From: Marinobacter sp. BW6
GTDB lineage: Bacteria > Pseudomonadota > Gammaproteobacteria > Pseudomonadales > Oleiphilaceae
Direction: 5' to 3'
Length of the DNA stretch: 64,000 nt
Assembly: GCF_008107725.1 (NCBI RefSeq)
Contig: NZ_VIRN01000064.1
Coordinates: forward strand, 1,488,001 to 1,552,000
A program made the position numbers and the translations under genes. The notes beneath the pieces are model-generated. The model was not told the origin of the DNA and made no database searches. It saw only the letters and a program-made list of their open reading frames with translations. Positions 8,595 through 20,683 of the stretch are shown here, piece by piece; position 1 is the stretch's first letter, and every line of letters begins with the position of its first letter.

Positions 8595-10385
8595 ATGGCT
8601 GATTATCAGGCACCCCTACGTGACATGCGCTTCGTTCTGAATGAGGTTTTTGATGCCCCCGCCTTGTGGGCTTCACTGCCCAAGGTTGCCGAGAATGTAG
8701 ACCCGGAAACGGCTGACGCGATTCTTGAAGAAGCCGGCAAGATCAGCAGCGGTGTACTTGCGCCCTTGAATCGAGAGGGTGACGAGCAGGGCTGCAAGTG
8801 GAATGACGGTGAGGTGACCTCTCCTGACGGCTTCAAGGAAGCCTACCAGACCATCGTTGAAGGCGGCTGGAACGGCCTCGGCGGTAACCCGGATTTTGGC
8901 GGCATGGGCATGCCCAAGACTCTGGTGGCTCAGTTTGAGGAAATGATGCAGGGTGCCAACATGGCGTTCGGCCTGGCCCCCATGCTGACGGCAGGTGCCT
9001 GTCTGGCACTTGATGCCCACGGCAGTGACGAGCTGAAAGAAAAATACCTGCCCAATATGTACTCAGGCGTCTGGTCCGGGGCCATGGATCTGACCGAGCC
9101 CCATGCCGGTACCGATCTCGGTATTATCCGCACCAAGGCCGAGCCCAACAATGACGGCTCATTCAACGTCTCAGGCACCAAAATCTTTATTACCTGGGGC
9201 GAGCATGACATGGCGGAGAACATCATCCACCTGGTGCTGGCCAAACTCCCGGACGCACCGAAAGGTCCCAAGGGCATTTCCTTGTTCCTGGTACCCAAGT
9301 TCCTGGTGAATGACGATGGCTCCCTTGGCGAACGCAACAGCTTCAGCTGTGGCTCCCTCGAGAAGAAAATGGGCATTAAGGGTTCTGCTACCTGTGTCAT
9401 GAACTTCGACGGCGCCAAAGGCTGGCTGGTCGGCGAGGAGAACAAGGGCCTGGCTGCGATGTTCACCATGATGAACTACGAGCGCCTGGGTGTGGGCATC
9501 CAGGGTATCGGCGCTGCCGAGGCTTCCCTGCAAAGTGCCCGGGAATATGCCCTTGACCGTATTCAGAGCCGAGCGCCAACCGGCGCCCAGCAGCCTGAAA
9601 AAGCTGCAGACCCAATCCTCGTGCACCCGGATGTCCGCCGAATGCTGCTGACCATGAAAGGCTATGTGGAAGGCGGTCGTGCTTTCTCAACCTACGTGGC
9701 CCAGTGGCTGGATATCTCCAAGTACGCCGAGGATGACGAGCGTCGCAAGCACGCTGAGGGCATGGTGGCGTTGCTGACGCCGGTGGCCAAGGCATTCCTG
9801 ACCGATCGCGGTCTGGATGCCTGCATCATGGGGCAACAGGTCTTCGGTGGCCATGGTTTCATCCGAGAGTGGGGCCAGGAGCAACTGGTTCGTGACTGCC
9901 GTATTACCCAGATCTACGAAGGGACCAACGGCATCCAGGCGCTGGATCTGATGGGCCGGAAGGTGGTTGGAACCCAGGGTAAGCTCTATGAGCTGTTTGT
10001 CCAGGATGTGGCGAACTTCCTTGAGGAGAATAGCGGCGACGAACACCTGCGTCCGTTCCTTGAGCCTCTCGCTGCGGCGGTTGAGCGCCTTGACGATGTC
10101 ACCGAGCACGTCATCAAACAGGCCAGTGGTAACCCGGACGCCGTTGGCGCTGCGTCTGTGGACTATCTGGACCTGTTCGGTCTGACGGCTCTCGGCTATA
10201 TGTGGGCGAAGATCGTCAAAGCGGCTGCACCTCAGGCAGAGGCTGATACCTCCGGGTTTTACAGCGGTAAGCTCAAAACGGCGCGTTTCTACTTTGACCG
10301 CCTGCTGCCGAAAACCGTCTCCCTGGCTGAAGGCATTCGCAGCGGAAGTGACTCGATGATGGCGTTGACTGCCGAAGAATTCTGA
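8595..10385 (+). CDS. Acyl-CoA dehydrogenase, large type (second of a tandem pair)
   Basis: 596 residues, clearly paralogous to the preceding gene along its whole length (ADYQAPLRDMRFVLNEVFD; DLTEPHAGTDLG; FGGHGFIREWGQEQLVRDC; IYEGTNGIQALDLMGRKV). Same FAD-dependent beta-oxidation reaction; the two presumably differ in acyl-chain preference. TTGGAGAG precedes the ATG. The intergenic region 8450-8594 has a TAGAAT -10-like hexamer near 8473 but no PsrA-like palindrome, so regulation may differ from its neighbour. Confidence 0.93.
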   Translation: MADYQAPLRDMRFVLNEVFDAPALWASLPKVAENVDPETADAILEEAGKISSGVLAPLNREGDEQGCKWNDGEVTSPDGFKEAYQTIVEGGWNGLGGNPDFGGMGMPKTLVAQFEEMMQGANMAFGLAPMLTAGACLALDAHGSDELKEKYLPNMYSGVWSGAMDLTEPHAGTDLGIIRTKAEPNNDGSFNVSGTKIFITWGEHDMAENIIHLVLAKLPDAPKGPKGISLFLVPKFLVNDDGSLGERNSFSCGSLEKKMGIKGSATCVMNFDGAKGWLVGEENKGLAAMFTMMNYERLGVGIQGIGAAEASLQSAREYALDRIQSRAPTGAQQPEKAADPILVHPDVRRMLLTMKGYVEGGRAFSTYVAQWLDISKYAEDDERRKHAEGMVALLTPVAKAFLTDRGLDACIMGQQVFGGHGFIREWGQEQLVRDCRITQIYEGTNGIQALDLMGRKVVGTQGKLYELFVQDVANFLEENSGDEHLRPFLEPLAAAVERLDDVTEHVIKQASGNPDAVGAASVDYLDLFGLTALGYMWAKIVKAAAPQAEADTSGFYSGKLKTARFYFDRLLPKTVSLAEGIRSGSDSMMALTAEEF

Positions 10386-10407
10386 TTCTCGCAGAGAAAA
10401 CCACGCA

Positions 10408-10440
10408 TAAAAAAAACAGGCCTGAGGGCCTGTTTTTTTA
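10408..10440. terminator. Bidirectional terminator between convergent genes
   Basis: A-tract, ACAGGCC TGAG GGCCTGT, T-tract: a symmetric hairpin flanked by A7 and T7. It serves both the plus-strand acyl-CoA dehydrogenase and the minus-strand endonuclease-I-like gene. Confidence 0.9.
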
Positions 10441-10475
10441 TGGTCGACTGGTAATTAGCCTGGTTCCTCGGACGC

Positions 10476-11111
10476 TCACAGTTGCTCCATTCTCTCCGGG
10501 GTAGTGACAAAGGGATTGTCGTTGCCCTGGATGTCCGCAATACGCCGGTGACGGGTGAGCTCACCATCATCCGGCGGGTCGAGCCGGTTCCATCCCTTGA
10601 ATACCGCGGAGGAGCCCAGCCAGGGCAGGCCGTAGGTGTCCACCATGTAGGCCACCGTGCGCGCAACATCGCCTTTGACCCGGACGGGCGGCTCGAAGAA
10701 CTGGGCGCTCTGGCGAATGCCACAGTCATCCTTACTGACCGACGAGCCAAGGTCTTCGTAACGGGCGTTGCGGCGGCCCATCTCGGTTCGGCTCCGAACC
10801 GGTATCATGTTGTGCATGTCGGATGCGATCTGGCGGTAGCGATTGTCCTGTTCACATTGACGTGATGTGCCACAGTCCAGTGCGCTTCGGATGTCTGCCA
10901 ACGGGTACACGTAGCCGTCTGTCAGCACAAAGCCCTTGCTGGTGAAGGCGGTGTTGCAGAAGAAGGAGTTGCCGCCACTGGCATAGAGGTCACCCCAGAA
11001 GTGATCGGAAATAACGGTCTCTGGATCGCTGAATCGGGTGTTTTGTCCAATCACGAGGGTGGTGGTAAGTAACAGGCAGAGTGCTGAGGGTATCAGTAAG
11101 AATCTTTTCAT
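10476..11111 (-). CDS. Secreted endonuclease I-like protein lacking the catalytic Glu-His
   Basis: 211 residues with a signal peptide (MKRFLLIPSALCLLLTTTLV). Matches the EndA/Vvn endonuclease I family in CGTSRQCEQDNRYRQIASDM, MHNMIPV, VARTVAYMVDTYGL, and the C-terminal RRIADIQGNDNPFV. In EndA the catalytic Glu-His sits in an EHVVP segment just before the Cys-rich stretch; here that place reads GYVYP, so neither residue is present. An Asn in MGRRNARY could be the retained metal ligand. Active nuclease, altered enzyme or binding protein cannot be distinguished. Confidence 0.75.
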   Translation of the reverse strand: MKRFLLIPSALCLLLTTTLVIGQNTRFSDPETVISDHFWGDLYASGGNSFFCNTAFTSKGFVLTDGYVYPLADIRSALDCGTSRQCEQDNRYRQIASDMHNMIPVRSRTEMGRRNARYEDLGSSVSKDDCGIRQSAQFFEPPVRVKGDVARTVAYMVDTYGLPWLGSSAVFKGWNRLDPPDDGELTRHRRIADIQGNDNPFVTTPERMEQL

Positions 11112-11239
11112 ACGCCTTTTATACCTCGCAGTGTGCTCAAGCGACCTGGTAATTCGGGCCCCTTTGATCAGGACCGATCAGAATCTGATCAAGCGGGTCA
11201 AAACTATGACGCTTTGTTCACTGATACTGTGAAGTATGG

Positions 11240-11270
11240 CACAAAGGCTCCAAACCACGGAGCCTTTGTG
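11240..11270. other. 12-bp perfect hairpin downstream of the coiled-coil gene
   Basis: CACAAAGGCTCC, a 7-nt loop AAACCAC, then GGAGCCTTTGTG. There is no T-run on either strand, so it is not a standard terminator. It lies between the 87-residue gene and the endonuclease-like gene, both on the minus strand, and could stabilise a 3' end or bind a regulator. Confidence 0.45.
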
Positions 11271-11308
11271 GTAGAAATTTGTGGCGTATTGTTAACGGGT
11301 TAACAGTT

Positions 11309-11572
11309 TTACTTCAGTTTGTTCCGGATGTTCTGATAGCCGGTTTTCAGATCTTCACCCAGTTTTGAGGCGGTCTGACGCGCTTCCTGGGATGCGTTTT
11401 CGGCATCGTGCAGAACCTCATCGATCTTACTTCTGAATCGATCCCAGTCCTGTTCAAGATCATCCCATTCATCCTTAACGTCTTCCCGGGCCAGGTGCAT
11501 CTGCACGCGCGCTTCATCCCGGTACTGCTTTACCTTTTCCGACAGCTTCTTGAGCTCTTCTTGAAGACTCAT
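11309..11572 (-). CDS. Small acidic coiled-coil protein of unknown function
   Basis: 87 residues, highly charged, predicted almost entirely helical with heptad character (SLQEELKKLSEKVKQYRDEA; DEWDDLEQDWDRFRSKIDEV). The ATG at 11572 is chosen over the upstream GTG because a perfect AAGGAGGT lies 8 nt before it, implying strong translation. No signal peptide or membrane segment. It resembles small stress-associated helical proteins but I do not recognise a named family. Confidence 0.75.
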   Translation of the reverse strand: MSLQEELKKLSEKVKQYRDEARVQMHLAREDVKDEWDDLEQDWDRFRSKIDEVLHDAENASQEARQTASKLGEDLKTGYQNIRNKLK

Positions 11573-11682
11573 ATCAAGCACCTCCTTGGATTGTTGGTGT
11601 GCTTACAATGCGCCCGATGGCAAAAAACTGTCAAGGGGCTGGGGCGTCAGGAGTGCACAAGGAGGGCGGAGTTTGATTCAGA

Positions 11683-12690
11683 TCACGAACGGCCCGCGAG
11701 CAGGGCGGACATATCGCGCAAATAGTGCCAGGGGGTCAGGGGATCGAAACCCTTGGCAGCACGGTCGATCTGGCTGCAAAGAGTGATGGCCTCGTTCAGT
11801 TGAGAACGGTTCAGCCGGCGCGCAGCCTGCTCCAGTGCCCGGGCCCGTTGGGGTTGGAACACCCCCCGTTTTTTCAGGAAGGCGGCGGGATTTTCAGACT
11901 GACCGGCTGAAGACTTCAGCTCTAGCAGGAGGTTCAAGTCGCGGCTGAGAACCGACAACAGGCCCAATGGGTTTTCTCCCTCTTGCTGCAGAACGGTGAT
12001 TATCTTGCCAGCGTGGGGCGCCCGGCCACTGATCAATTCTGTCACCAGTTCAAATCCATTGAATCGGGAGCTGTCCTGGACTGCCTGTTCAACGGTTTCC
12101 TCGTCAATGGTATTCCCGTTTGCCAGCAACGACAGCCTGTCGAGCTCCTGGCTGGCGGCAAGCAGGTTGCCTTCAAGGCGTTCGCCCATGATTGCCAGGG
12201 CGCCCCGGGTCAGGCTCAGGCCGCGGTTGCTGGCTCTCTGCTGGAGCCAGCCCTGGAATTTGTCGGCATCTACGGGCCACACAGGCACATGCACGCCTTT
12301 CGCCTGAAGCTCCTTGTACCATTTGCGGCGGGTTTCCGCTGCGTCCAGGCGAGCGCTGATCAGCAGAAGGATGATGTCCTCCGCAGGGTCGGCCAGTACT
12401 CGTTCCAGTACCGCACGGCCGTCGCCAAGCTTGCCGGTTGGCAGGTGAATCTCAATGCGACGCTTCTCTGCGAACAGGGACATGGCACTGAATTCTTCGG
12501 CAACGGCGTTCCAGTCCAGTTGATGGTCTGCATGGAAGGTCAGACGGTCATGAAAGCCGGCCTCTTTCGCAGTCTTTCGAACCTGATCACAACATTCCTG
12601 GACCAGCAACGGCTCATCCCCGGAAATGAGGTAGACCGGGGAGAGACCCTTTTTCAGGAGTTGGGATAGTTGTCCCGGATTGGTTTTCAT
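11683..12690 (-). CDS. holA: DNA polymerase III delta subunit HolA
   Basis: Clamp-loader subunit that opens the beta clamp. 335 residues, of usual length, starting MKTNPGQLSQLLKKGLSPVY followed by LISGDEPLLVQE, the HolA N-terminal signature; a helical C-terminal collar domain follows. It overlaps lptE by 4 bp (ATGA), the usual leuS-lptE-holA order. Confidence 0.94.
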   Translation of the reverse strand: MKTNPGQLSQLLKKGLSPVYLISGDEPLLVQECCDQVRKTAKEAGFHDRLTFHADHQLDWNAVAEEFSAMSLFAEKRRIEIHLPTGKLGDGRAVLERVLADPAEDIILLLISARLDAAETRRKWYKELQAKGVHVPVWPVDADKFQGWLQQRASNRGLSLTRGALAIMGERLEGNLLAASQELDRLSLLANGNTIDEETVEQAVQDSSRFNGFELVTELISGRAPHAGKIITVLQQEGENPLGLLSVLSRDLNLLLELKSSAGQSENPAAFLKKRGVFQPQRARALEQAARRLNRSQLNEAITLCSQIDRAAKGFDPLTPWHYLRDMSALLAGRS

Positions 12691-13274
12691 GGCTTGCCTG
12701 CGGATGAGGCGTCGGCTTCCTCGTTGCGCTGGTACTCTGTCCGAATGGCTTCAATTCTCTGGGGAGTTAGCGGAGCCAGCCGGAATATCACCTGTTGCGC
12801 GAGGCGATCATCCATTTGCTGGCGTAGCGTGTCCTCTTCCCGCTGTCTTGCCAGCACGTTGGTTTCATCGTACCGGTAGCTTTCGCTGGTGGTCAGGCGC
12901 GTTGTCGCTACCATGGGAACCCGGTCTGCGCTGATCACCTCAAGGTCAACGGAGTGACGCAGCGTGTATTCTGCAGCCGCGGCCTGGGCCGTGATGGCGG
13001 TCGCGCGACGGTCCCGCTCAAAGTTTTTCAGGCGCAGAATATAGTCAGCGTCCGCAACTGGCGCGAGGTTGATGTTACCAAGGCTGAGCTGCTCACGTAA
13101 TGCCCGGCACAGTGTATCGGGAACCTGTGATGAACAATCCACGGCCAGCGGCTCCAGAGCTGAAGAAACCGGCGGCGCTCCCCGCAGCTGGAACCCGCAC
13201 CCCGCCAGCAGTGCCGTCATGACAGCGGCAAATACCAGGTGTGCTGAGGATCTCAGAGCGGAGCGCCGGGGCAT
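12687..13274 (-). CDS. lptE: LPS-assembly lipoprotein LptE
   Basis: Outer-membrane lipoprotein plug of the LptD translocon. 195 residues with a lipoprotein signal ending LLAGC (lipidated Cys26), then GFQLRGAPPVSSALEPL, typical of LptE. It follows leuS after 1 nt and overlaps holA. The C-terminus carries a charged tail (RNEEADASSAGKP). Confidence 0.92.
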   Translation of the reverse strand: MPRRSALRSSAHLVFAAVMTALLAGCGFQLRGAPPVSSALEPLAVDCSSQVPDTLCRALREQLSLGNINLAPVADADYILRLKNFERDRRATAITAQAAAAEYTLRHSVDLEVISADRVPMVATTRLTTSESYRYDETNVLARQREEDTLRQQMDDRLAQQVIFRLAPLTPQRIEAIRTEYQRNEEADASSAGKP

Positions 13275-13275
13275 A

Positions 13276-15951
<2,676 letters not shown>

Positions 15952-16061
15952 CTAGCCTTTACAGGTAGTCTGCCAATTTTCTGTTCTTGTGCCAGACTTA
16001 CAGCTATGGGGAAGGCTCTGGCGGGGATCTTGCACCCAACTGCGGTAATCAAGGAGTCGAT

Positions 16062-16610
16062 ATGACACAACCAGAAAGAAGTCATCTCTCAGGCAAGGCA
16101 TTGGAAGTCTATGATCGTATGCTGGAGCGGGTAAAAACGCGTCTCCATGACCTGGAAGAAACATCGCTTCAGAACCTGGAAGAAGAGGTCCAGAAAGCGG
16201 TGGAGTTCGAGTACGAACTGGAGGAAATGACCAGGGATGAGGCAAACCTTCTCGGGGCCTATCTACAGCGGGATCTTGAGCACCTGCTGCATTTTGTGGA
16301 AGAGACGGGTGAGGGTCTGAGTGAATGGTTGCAGCTTGATATCGCGCTGCTGGAACACCAACTGGCGGACAGTTTGTTCTCGGTGGCTGACAAGACCGTG
16401 GTCGATTTTCTGGAGCTCAAACAAAAACTGGAAAACAAGGAAGTAGGCCAGTATATCTCAGGCGAGGTAGCCACGGCCGGGATGTTCCAGTGCCTGAACT
16501 GCGGGCACATGCGGTGCCTCACAGCTACCAGCCATCTGGAACCCTGTGAGGCTTGCGGCTCCCACTACTACGAGCGAGTTACGAGCCGCTGGCCGAAACA
16601 GGAGGAATGA
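16062..16610 (+). CDS. Zinc-ribbon protein, DUF1451 (YbeL-like)
   Basis: 182 residues. The N-terminal two-thirds is acidic and helical (RLHDLEETSLQNLEEEVQKA); the C-terminal ribbon has CLNCGHMRC and CEACGSHYY, two CxxC pairs. AAGGAG precedes the ATG by 6 nt, so the longer in-frame extension starting at 15987 is not used. Function unknown. Its 3' end overlaps the 3' end of lnt on the opposite strand by 32 bp. Confidence 0.85.
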   Translation: MTQPERSHLSGKALEVYDRMLERVKTRLHDLEETSLQNLEEEVQKAVEFEYELEEMTRDEANLLGAYLQRDLEHLLHFVEETGEGLSEWLQLDIALLEHQLADSLFSVADKTVVDFLELKQKLENKEVGQYISGEVATAGMFQCLNCGHMRCLTATSHLEPCEACGSHYYERVTSRWPKQEE

Positions 16611-18141
16611 TCCGCTCCCGGACAAAGACAATTAGAATGACCGCCAGGGTCAGGACCGGCCAGGAGCCAGTTTGCATGTAAGGCGTGCTGCCCGTGGCGG
16701 TGAACACTTCGCCCGTCAGGGTGGCGCGCTCGAACTGGGGAATGGTTTCTGTAAGTTCGCCCTTGCTATTGATAATCGCGGTCACGCCATTGTTGGTGCC
16801 GCGGAGCATGTAGCGACCGGTTTCCAGTGCCCGCATTCTGGCTATCTGCAAGTGCTGTAATGGGCCAATGGAATCGCCGAACCAGCCATCGTTACTGATA
16901 GTGAGCAGCAGACCCGCCCCCCGGGCGTTAAAGGCAACAAAATCAGAGTAGGCGACTTCATAGCAGATGAAGGGCATCACATTGACGCCATTGGCCTTGA
17001 GCGGATCCTGCCACTCCGGCCCCCGGCTGAAATCACTCATGGGCAAATCGAAGAAACCAATCAACCCCCGCAACACGCTCTGCAGTGGCACGTACTCCCC
17101 GAATGGCACCAGCTTCTGCTTGTGGTAGATACCCTCGCCGTTGCCGATGGCCATGATGCTGTTGTGGAAGGTGAAATCTTCAATACGGTCGCTGAAACCG
17201 TACCAGGGTATGCCGGTAATCAGGGTACTGTTCTCGCCAAGCTCTTCACTGATGTGATCGATGATCTTGCCGGCCTGGTCCTGAGGGATGGGAATGGCAG
17301 TTTCCGGCCAGAGAATCAGGTCCTTGTCCCAGTGGTCTTCGGTCATGCCCAGATAAGTGACGATCTGGTCCTTCAGAAATTCCGGATCCCATTTAATCTG
17401 CTGGGGAATATTGCCCTGCATGGCGGCAAACGATGTAGGGGCTTCGCTCAGATCAGTCCAGTCGACACGGTTCATGGCCGGGGCAACTAGCCAGGGAATC
17501 AGGGCAACCACGAGCGTGACGCCCGTTGCTACCGGTTTGAGGTGCTTCAGAAGCCACCAGCCGCCGTAAAGCGCAGCACCGGTAGCGGTAATCCAGAAAG
17601 TAATGCCATGCACGCCGGCCAACGGTGCCAGCCCGGCGAGGGGGCCGTCGGTGTGTGCCGTGCCCAGGTACAGCCAGGGAAATCCGGTTAGTAGCCAGCC
17701 GCGGAGCCAGTCGCCGAGGATCCAGATAGCCGGGAAAAGGATCAGGCGCCTGGCCGGGCTATCCTTGGCAAGCTTACCCCAGAACCAGAAGGCCAGGCCG
17801 TGGAACAATGCCAGGCCCGCCACGAACAGCACGGTCAGCAGAATGGCAACGGGGACCGCGGTGTTGCCGTGTTCGCTGATGCTGATGTAGACCCAGCTGG
17901 CGCCACTGCCAAACAGTCCAAGTCCGGTTAGCCATCCGGCCCGGAATAGCTTCCCTGGTGCAAGGGGAACGGTGACAAGGAGGATCAGTAGAACCGAGAC
18001 CGGCCCTAACCACCAAAGGTTGAACGGCGAAAAGGTCAGGGTTTGCATGGCGCCGGCAGCCAGAAGGGTGGCGGCGCCCAGCCATGTGTTGGAGGACAGC
18101 GGAGTGTTCAGCGCCCTCGTGTTTCTGGCGTCACTGGTCAC
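16579..18141 (-). CDS. lnt: Apolipoprotein N-acyltransferase Lnt
   Basis: Inner-membrane enzyme adding the third acyl chain to lipoproteins. 520 residues from a GTG start with CAGGTAA upstream. Several N-terminal membrane helices precede the periplasmic nitrilase domain. The triad is visible as E280 (ILWPETAIP), K343 (YHKQKLVPFGE) and C393 (PFICYEVAYS). The start overlaps the end of corC by 11 bp. Confidence 0.95.
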   Translation of the reverse strand: MTSDARNTRALNTPLSSNTWLGAATLLAAGAMQTLTFSPFNLWWLGPVSVLLILLVTVPLAPGKLFRAGWLTGLGLFGSGASWVYISISEHGNTAVPVAILLTVLFVAGLALFHGLAFWFWGKLAKDSPARRLILFPAIWILGDWLRGWLLTGFPWLYLGTAHTDGPLAGLAPLAGVHGITFWITATGAALYGGWWLLKHLKPVATGVTLVVALIPWLVAPAMNRVDWTDLSEAPTSFAAMQGNIPQQIKWDPEFLKDQIVTYLGMTEDHWDKDLILWPETAIPIPQDQAGKIIDHISEELGENSTLITGIPWYGFSDRIEDFTFHNSIMAIGNGEGIYHKQKLVPFGEYVPLQSVLRGLIGFFDLPMSDFSRGPEWQDPLKANGVNVMPFICYEVAYSDFVAFNARGAGLLLTISNDGWFGDSIGPLQHLQIARMRALETGRYMLRGTNNGVTAIINSKGELTETIPQFERATLTGEVFTATGSTPYMQTGSWPVLTLAVILIVFVRERIIPPVSASGS

Positions 18142-18976
18142 TTCGGGTTACCTGCAGCAGACGGATTACGCGGTTATCGGCGTTGGCAATGGTAAAGCGC
18201 AAACCTCCGAATTCAACCGATTCGCCCCGTCTGGGCAGGTGTCCGAATTCCTTGAGAACCACGCCACCAATGGTATCGAATTCCTCTTCGTCCAATTCGG
18301 TCTCGAAGAACTCATTGAAATCGTCAATAGGCGTCACTGCTTTCACGGCGTGGCTGCCATCGCCCCGGGCCTTGATGTGGGTTTCTTCATCAAAATCGTG
18401 CTCGTCTTCTATTTCACCAACAATCTGTTCAAGCACGTCTTCAATGGTGATCAACCCGGCGGTGCCGCCGTATTCGTCCACCACAATGGCCATATGGTTG
18501 CGGTTTTCCTTGAACTCCTTGAGCAGCTGGTTCAGGCGCTTGCTCTCGGGAACGAAGGTGGGTGGGCGCAGGATTTCCCGGATACGGTTCCAGTTAAGAT
18601 CGTTGTTAAGCGCCAGGGGAAGCAGATCCTTGGCCAGAAGAACGCCAATCACGTCGTCCTGGCTGTCCCCGATGACCGGGAACCGGCTGTGTGCAGAATC
18701 CATGATTTCGCTCAGAAACTCTTTGGGTTCCTGGGATGCCTTGACCGTGACCATCTGTGATCGGGGAATCATGATTTCATCCACCCGCATGTCGATCACC
18801 TGCATGGCACCTTCGATGATGCTCATGGCATCAACATCGATGATGTTCTGGGACTCCGCGTCCCGCAGGATTTCCAGCACGTCCTCAACGGACTCAGGCC
18901 CGCTGGAGAAGGCCTGTGATATACGTTCCAGCCAGGACTTTCCGCCCTGACTGCGACTCGACTGATCGTCGCTCAT
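18131..18976 (-). CDS. corC: CorC/HlyC family CBS-domain protein
   Basis: 281 residues, soluble, with two CBS domains ([29 protein letters not shown]) and a C-terminal CorC/HlyC domain ([19 protein letters not shown]). Implicated in magnesium/cobalt homeostasis and recently in ribosome-linked functions with YbeY/YbeZ. Overlaps ybeY by 4 bp and lnt by 11 bp, so the cluster is translationally coupled. Confidence 0.92.
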   Translation of the reverse strand: MSDDQSSRSQGGKSWLERISQAFSSGPESVEDVLEILRDAESQNIIDVDAMSIIEGAMQVIDMRVDEIMIPRSQMVTVKASQEPKEFLSEIMDSAHSRFPVIGDSQDDVIGVLLAKDLLPLALNNDLNWNRIREILRPPTFVPESKRLNQLLKEFKENRNHMAIVVDEYGGTAGLITIEDVLEQIVGEIEDEHDFDEETHIKARGDGSHAVKAVTPIDDFNEFFETELDEEEFDTIGGVVLKEFGHLPRRGESVEFGGLRFTIANADNRVIRLLQVTRSDQ

Positions 18977-19446
18977 GAGTCTTTTTCCGTTTCCTCTGCT
19001 TCGTAGGGATTGCCAAATCCGAGCTGCGTGAGCAGCCGGACTTCGAGGGCTTCCATGACCTCGGCATCTTCGTCTTCAATATGGTCAAAACCTTGGAGAT
19101 GCAGCATGCCATGCACCACCATGTGAGCCCAATGGGCGTCCAGGATTTTGTCTTGCTCCTTGGCCTCTGTCTCGACAACCGGCGCACAAATCACCAGATC
19201 GCCGGCCAATGGCACCGTTATACCGGGTGGGGCTTCAAATGGGAAGGACAACACGTTGGTCGGATAGTCCCGCCCCCGGTACTGATGATTCAGGGCCTGG
19301 CTCTCTTCGGTCCCGACAATACGGACCGTCACCTCAGACGGATCCTCGCCCTGCCAGGCAAGTTGCGCCCATTGTTGAATCTGCGCCTCCGAGGGTATTC
19401 CAGGCGCCTCGAAAACCTGCTGAAAATCCACTGTCAGCTTGCTCAC
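18973..19446 (-). CDS. ybeY: Endoribonuclease YbeY (rRNA maturation factor)
   Basis: Zinc-dependent RNase for 16S rRNA 3' maturation and ribosome quality control. 157 residues with the signature [15 protein letters not shown], containing the three zinc-binding histidines. Overlaps both ybeZ and corC by 4 bp. Confidence 0.95.
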   Translation of the reverse strand: MSKLTVDFQQVFEAPGIPSEAQIQQWAQLAWQGEDPSEVTVRIVGTEESQALNHQYRGRDYPTNVLSFPFEAPPGITVPLAGDLVICAPVVETEAKEQDKILDAHWAHMVVHGMLHLQGFDHIEDEDAEVMEALEVRLLTQLGFGNPYEAEETEKDS

Positions 19447-20426
19447 TGGCCGGTTGCACTCCCGTCATCAAAGGAATCGTAGGCTTCGACAATGCGCTGG
19501 ACCAGCGGATGACGGACCACATCCTTGGCTTCGAATCGGGTAAACCCGATGCCCGGCACCTTGCTCAGAACGCCGGCGGCATGAATCAGGCCCGAATTCT
19601 GGCCACGGGGCAGGTCCACCTGTGTGGTGTCGCCGGTGATTACGGCAGTAGAGCCAAAGCCGATCCGGGTCAGGAACATCTTCATCTGCTCCCGGGTGGT
19701 GTTCTGGCTTTCGTCCAGAATAATGAAGGAGTTGTTCAGTGTTCGGCCGCGCATGAACGCCAGTGGCGCAATCTCGATCACGCTTTTCTCGATTAGACGG
19801 GTAACCTGTTCAAACCCGAGCATCTCATAAAGTGCGTCGTAGAGCGGGCGCAGGTAGGGATCCACCTTCTGGGCCAGGTCGCCGGGGAGGAAACCAAGCT
19901 TCTCGCCGGCCTCGACCGCTGGCCGAACCAGCAGAATTCGTTTCACCTGCTCGTCTTTCAGGGCCTCAACGGCACACGCCACTGCCAACCAGGTCTTGCC
20001 GGTACCTGCCGGCCCGATCCCGAAGTTGATATCGTGGGTGCGGATGTTGTGAACATACTTCTGCTGGTTAGCACCCCGGGGCTTGGCCTGCAGCTTTGGC
20101 GTTTTGATAACCGTCACGGCACCATCGTAGGGAACGTCTTCCGGCAGGCGTTCAAAGCCGGTTTCCCGGATAAACAGATGCACAGTATCTGGCGGAATGT
20201 CATCCGTGGCCTCGGTTTCCCGATACAGATGTCGGATAACCTCAACGGCCGCTGCAACATGCTCGGTTTCCCCTTCCACCCGGAAATGATGACCGCGCCT
20301 GCCGACTTTTACGTGCAGGCGTTTTTCAATCATCTTCAGGTTTTCATCAAACTGGCCGCAAAGCGTCGCCAGCCGACGCTGGTCCACCGGGTGCAGGTCA
20401 AATTGTCTGTGATCGTTGGCGTTCAA
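19443..20426 (-). CDS. ybeZ: PhoH-like ATPase YbeZ (TTG start)
   Basis: P-loop ATPase partner of YbeY. About 327 residues. Walker A is [11 protein letters not shown], Walker B is [12 protein letters not shown], and [16 protein letters not shown] follows. The reading frame extends 44 codons upstream to 20558 but that part runs through a family A repeat and is not conserved-looking; TTG at 20426 has GGAG five nt upstream and gives a typical N-terminus ([19 protein letters not shown]). Confidence 0.92.
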   Translation of the reverse strand: MNANDHRQFDLHPVDQRRLATLCGQFDENLKMIEKRLHVKVGRRGHHFRVEGETEHVAAAVEVIRHLYRETEATDDIPPDTVHLFIRETGFERLPEDVPYDGAVTVIKTPKLQAKPRGANQQKYVHNIRTHDINFGIGPAGTGKTWLAVACAVEALKDEQVKRILLVRPAVEAGEKLGFLPGDLAQKVDPYLRPLYDALYEMLGFEQVTRLIEKSVIEIAPLAFMRGRTLNNSFIILDESQNTTREQMKMFLTRIGFGSTAVITGDTTQVDLPRGQNSGLIHAAGVLSKVPGIGFTRFEAKDVVRHPLVQRIVEAYDSFDDGSATGQ

Positions 20427-20475
20427 AAGTGCTCCGTTTTGGTTTTGGAGAACGGGTATATGATTTTGGTGCAAC

Positions 20476-20588
20476 GGGCGAGGGCCGGAAGGAGCTTCCA
20501 AAAAACGCCCGTAAATACATCCTTGTAGGGCTCGGTCGCGCCATCCCTGGCGCTCCACGTTTTTGGAAGCTCCTTCCGGCCCTCGCCC
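20476..20588 (-). repeat. Family A element A1 (stem plus double-hairpin core)
   Basis: 29-bp perfect inverted arms (20476-20504 and 20560-20588) enclose a 55-nt core. Inside, TACATCCTTGTA (20516-20527) and GCGCCATCCCTGGCGC (20538-20553) are hairpins with TCCN loops; on the minus strand they read TACAAGGATGTA and GCGCCAGGGATGGCGC, that is ANGGA loops 24 nt apart. It lies between miaB and ybeZ, both minus strand, so the ANGGA strand is sense in that spacer, 50 nt before the ybeZ start. Confidence 0.9.
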
Positions 20589-20626
20589 TGATCAATCTAT
20601 GTGCAGGCCCGAATATGAAAAAACAA

Positions 20627-20658
20627 GTAGGTCGGATTAGCCGGAGGCGTAATCCGAC
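20627..20658 (+). repeat. Family B REP-like repeat (GTAG class)
   Basis: GTAG followed by the palindrome GTCGGATTA...TAATCCGAC with a variant centre CCGGAGGCG. Forms an outward-GTAG pair with the copy at 20684-20714. Confidence 0.85.
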
Positions 20659-20683
20659 TGGTTTACTCGTTACAGGCACGTTG

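Noticed and set aside
20476..20588. Simple rho-independent terminator interpretation of family A
   Set aside because: Stems of 20-29 bp with a 52-55 nt structured core, no T-run, and presence in divergent and co-directional spacers do not fit a terminator.
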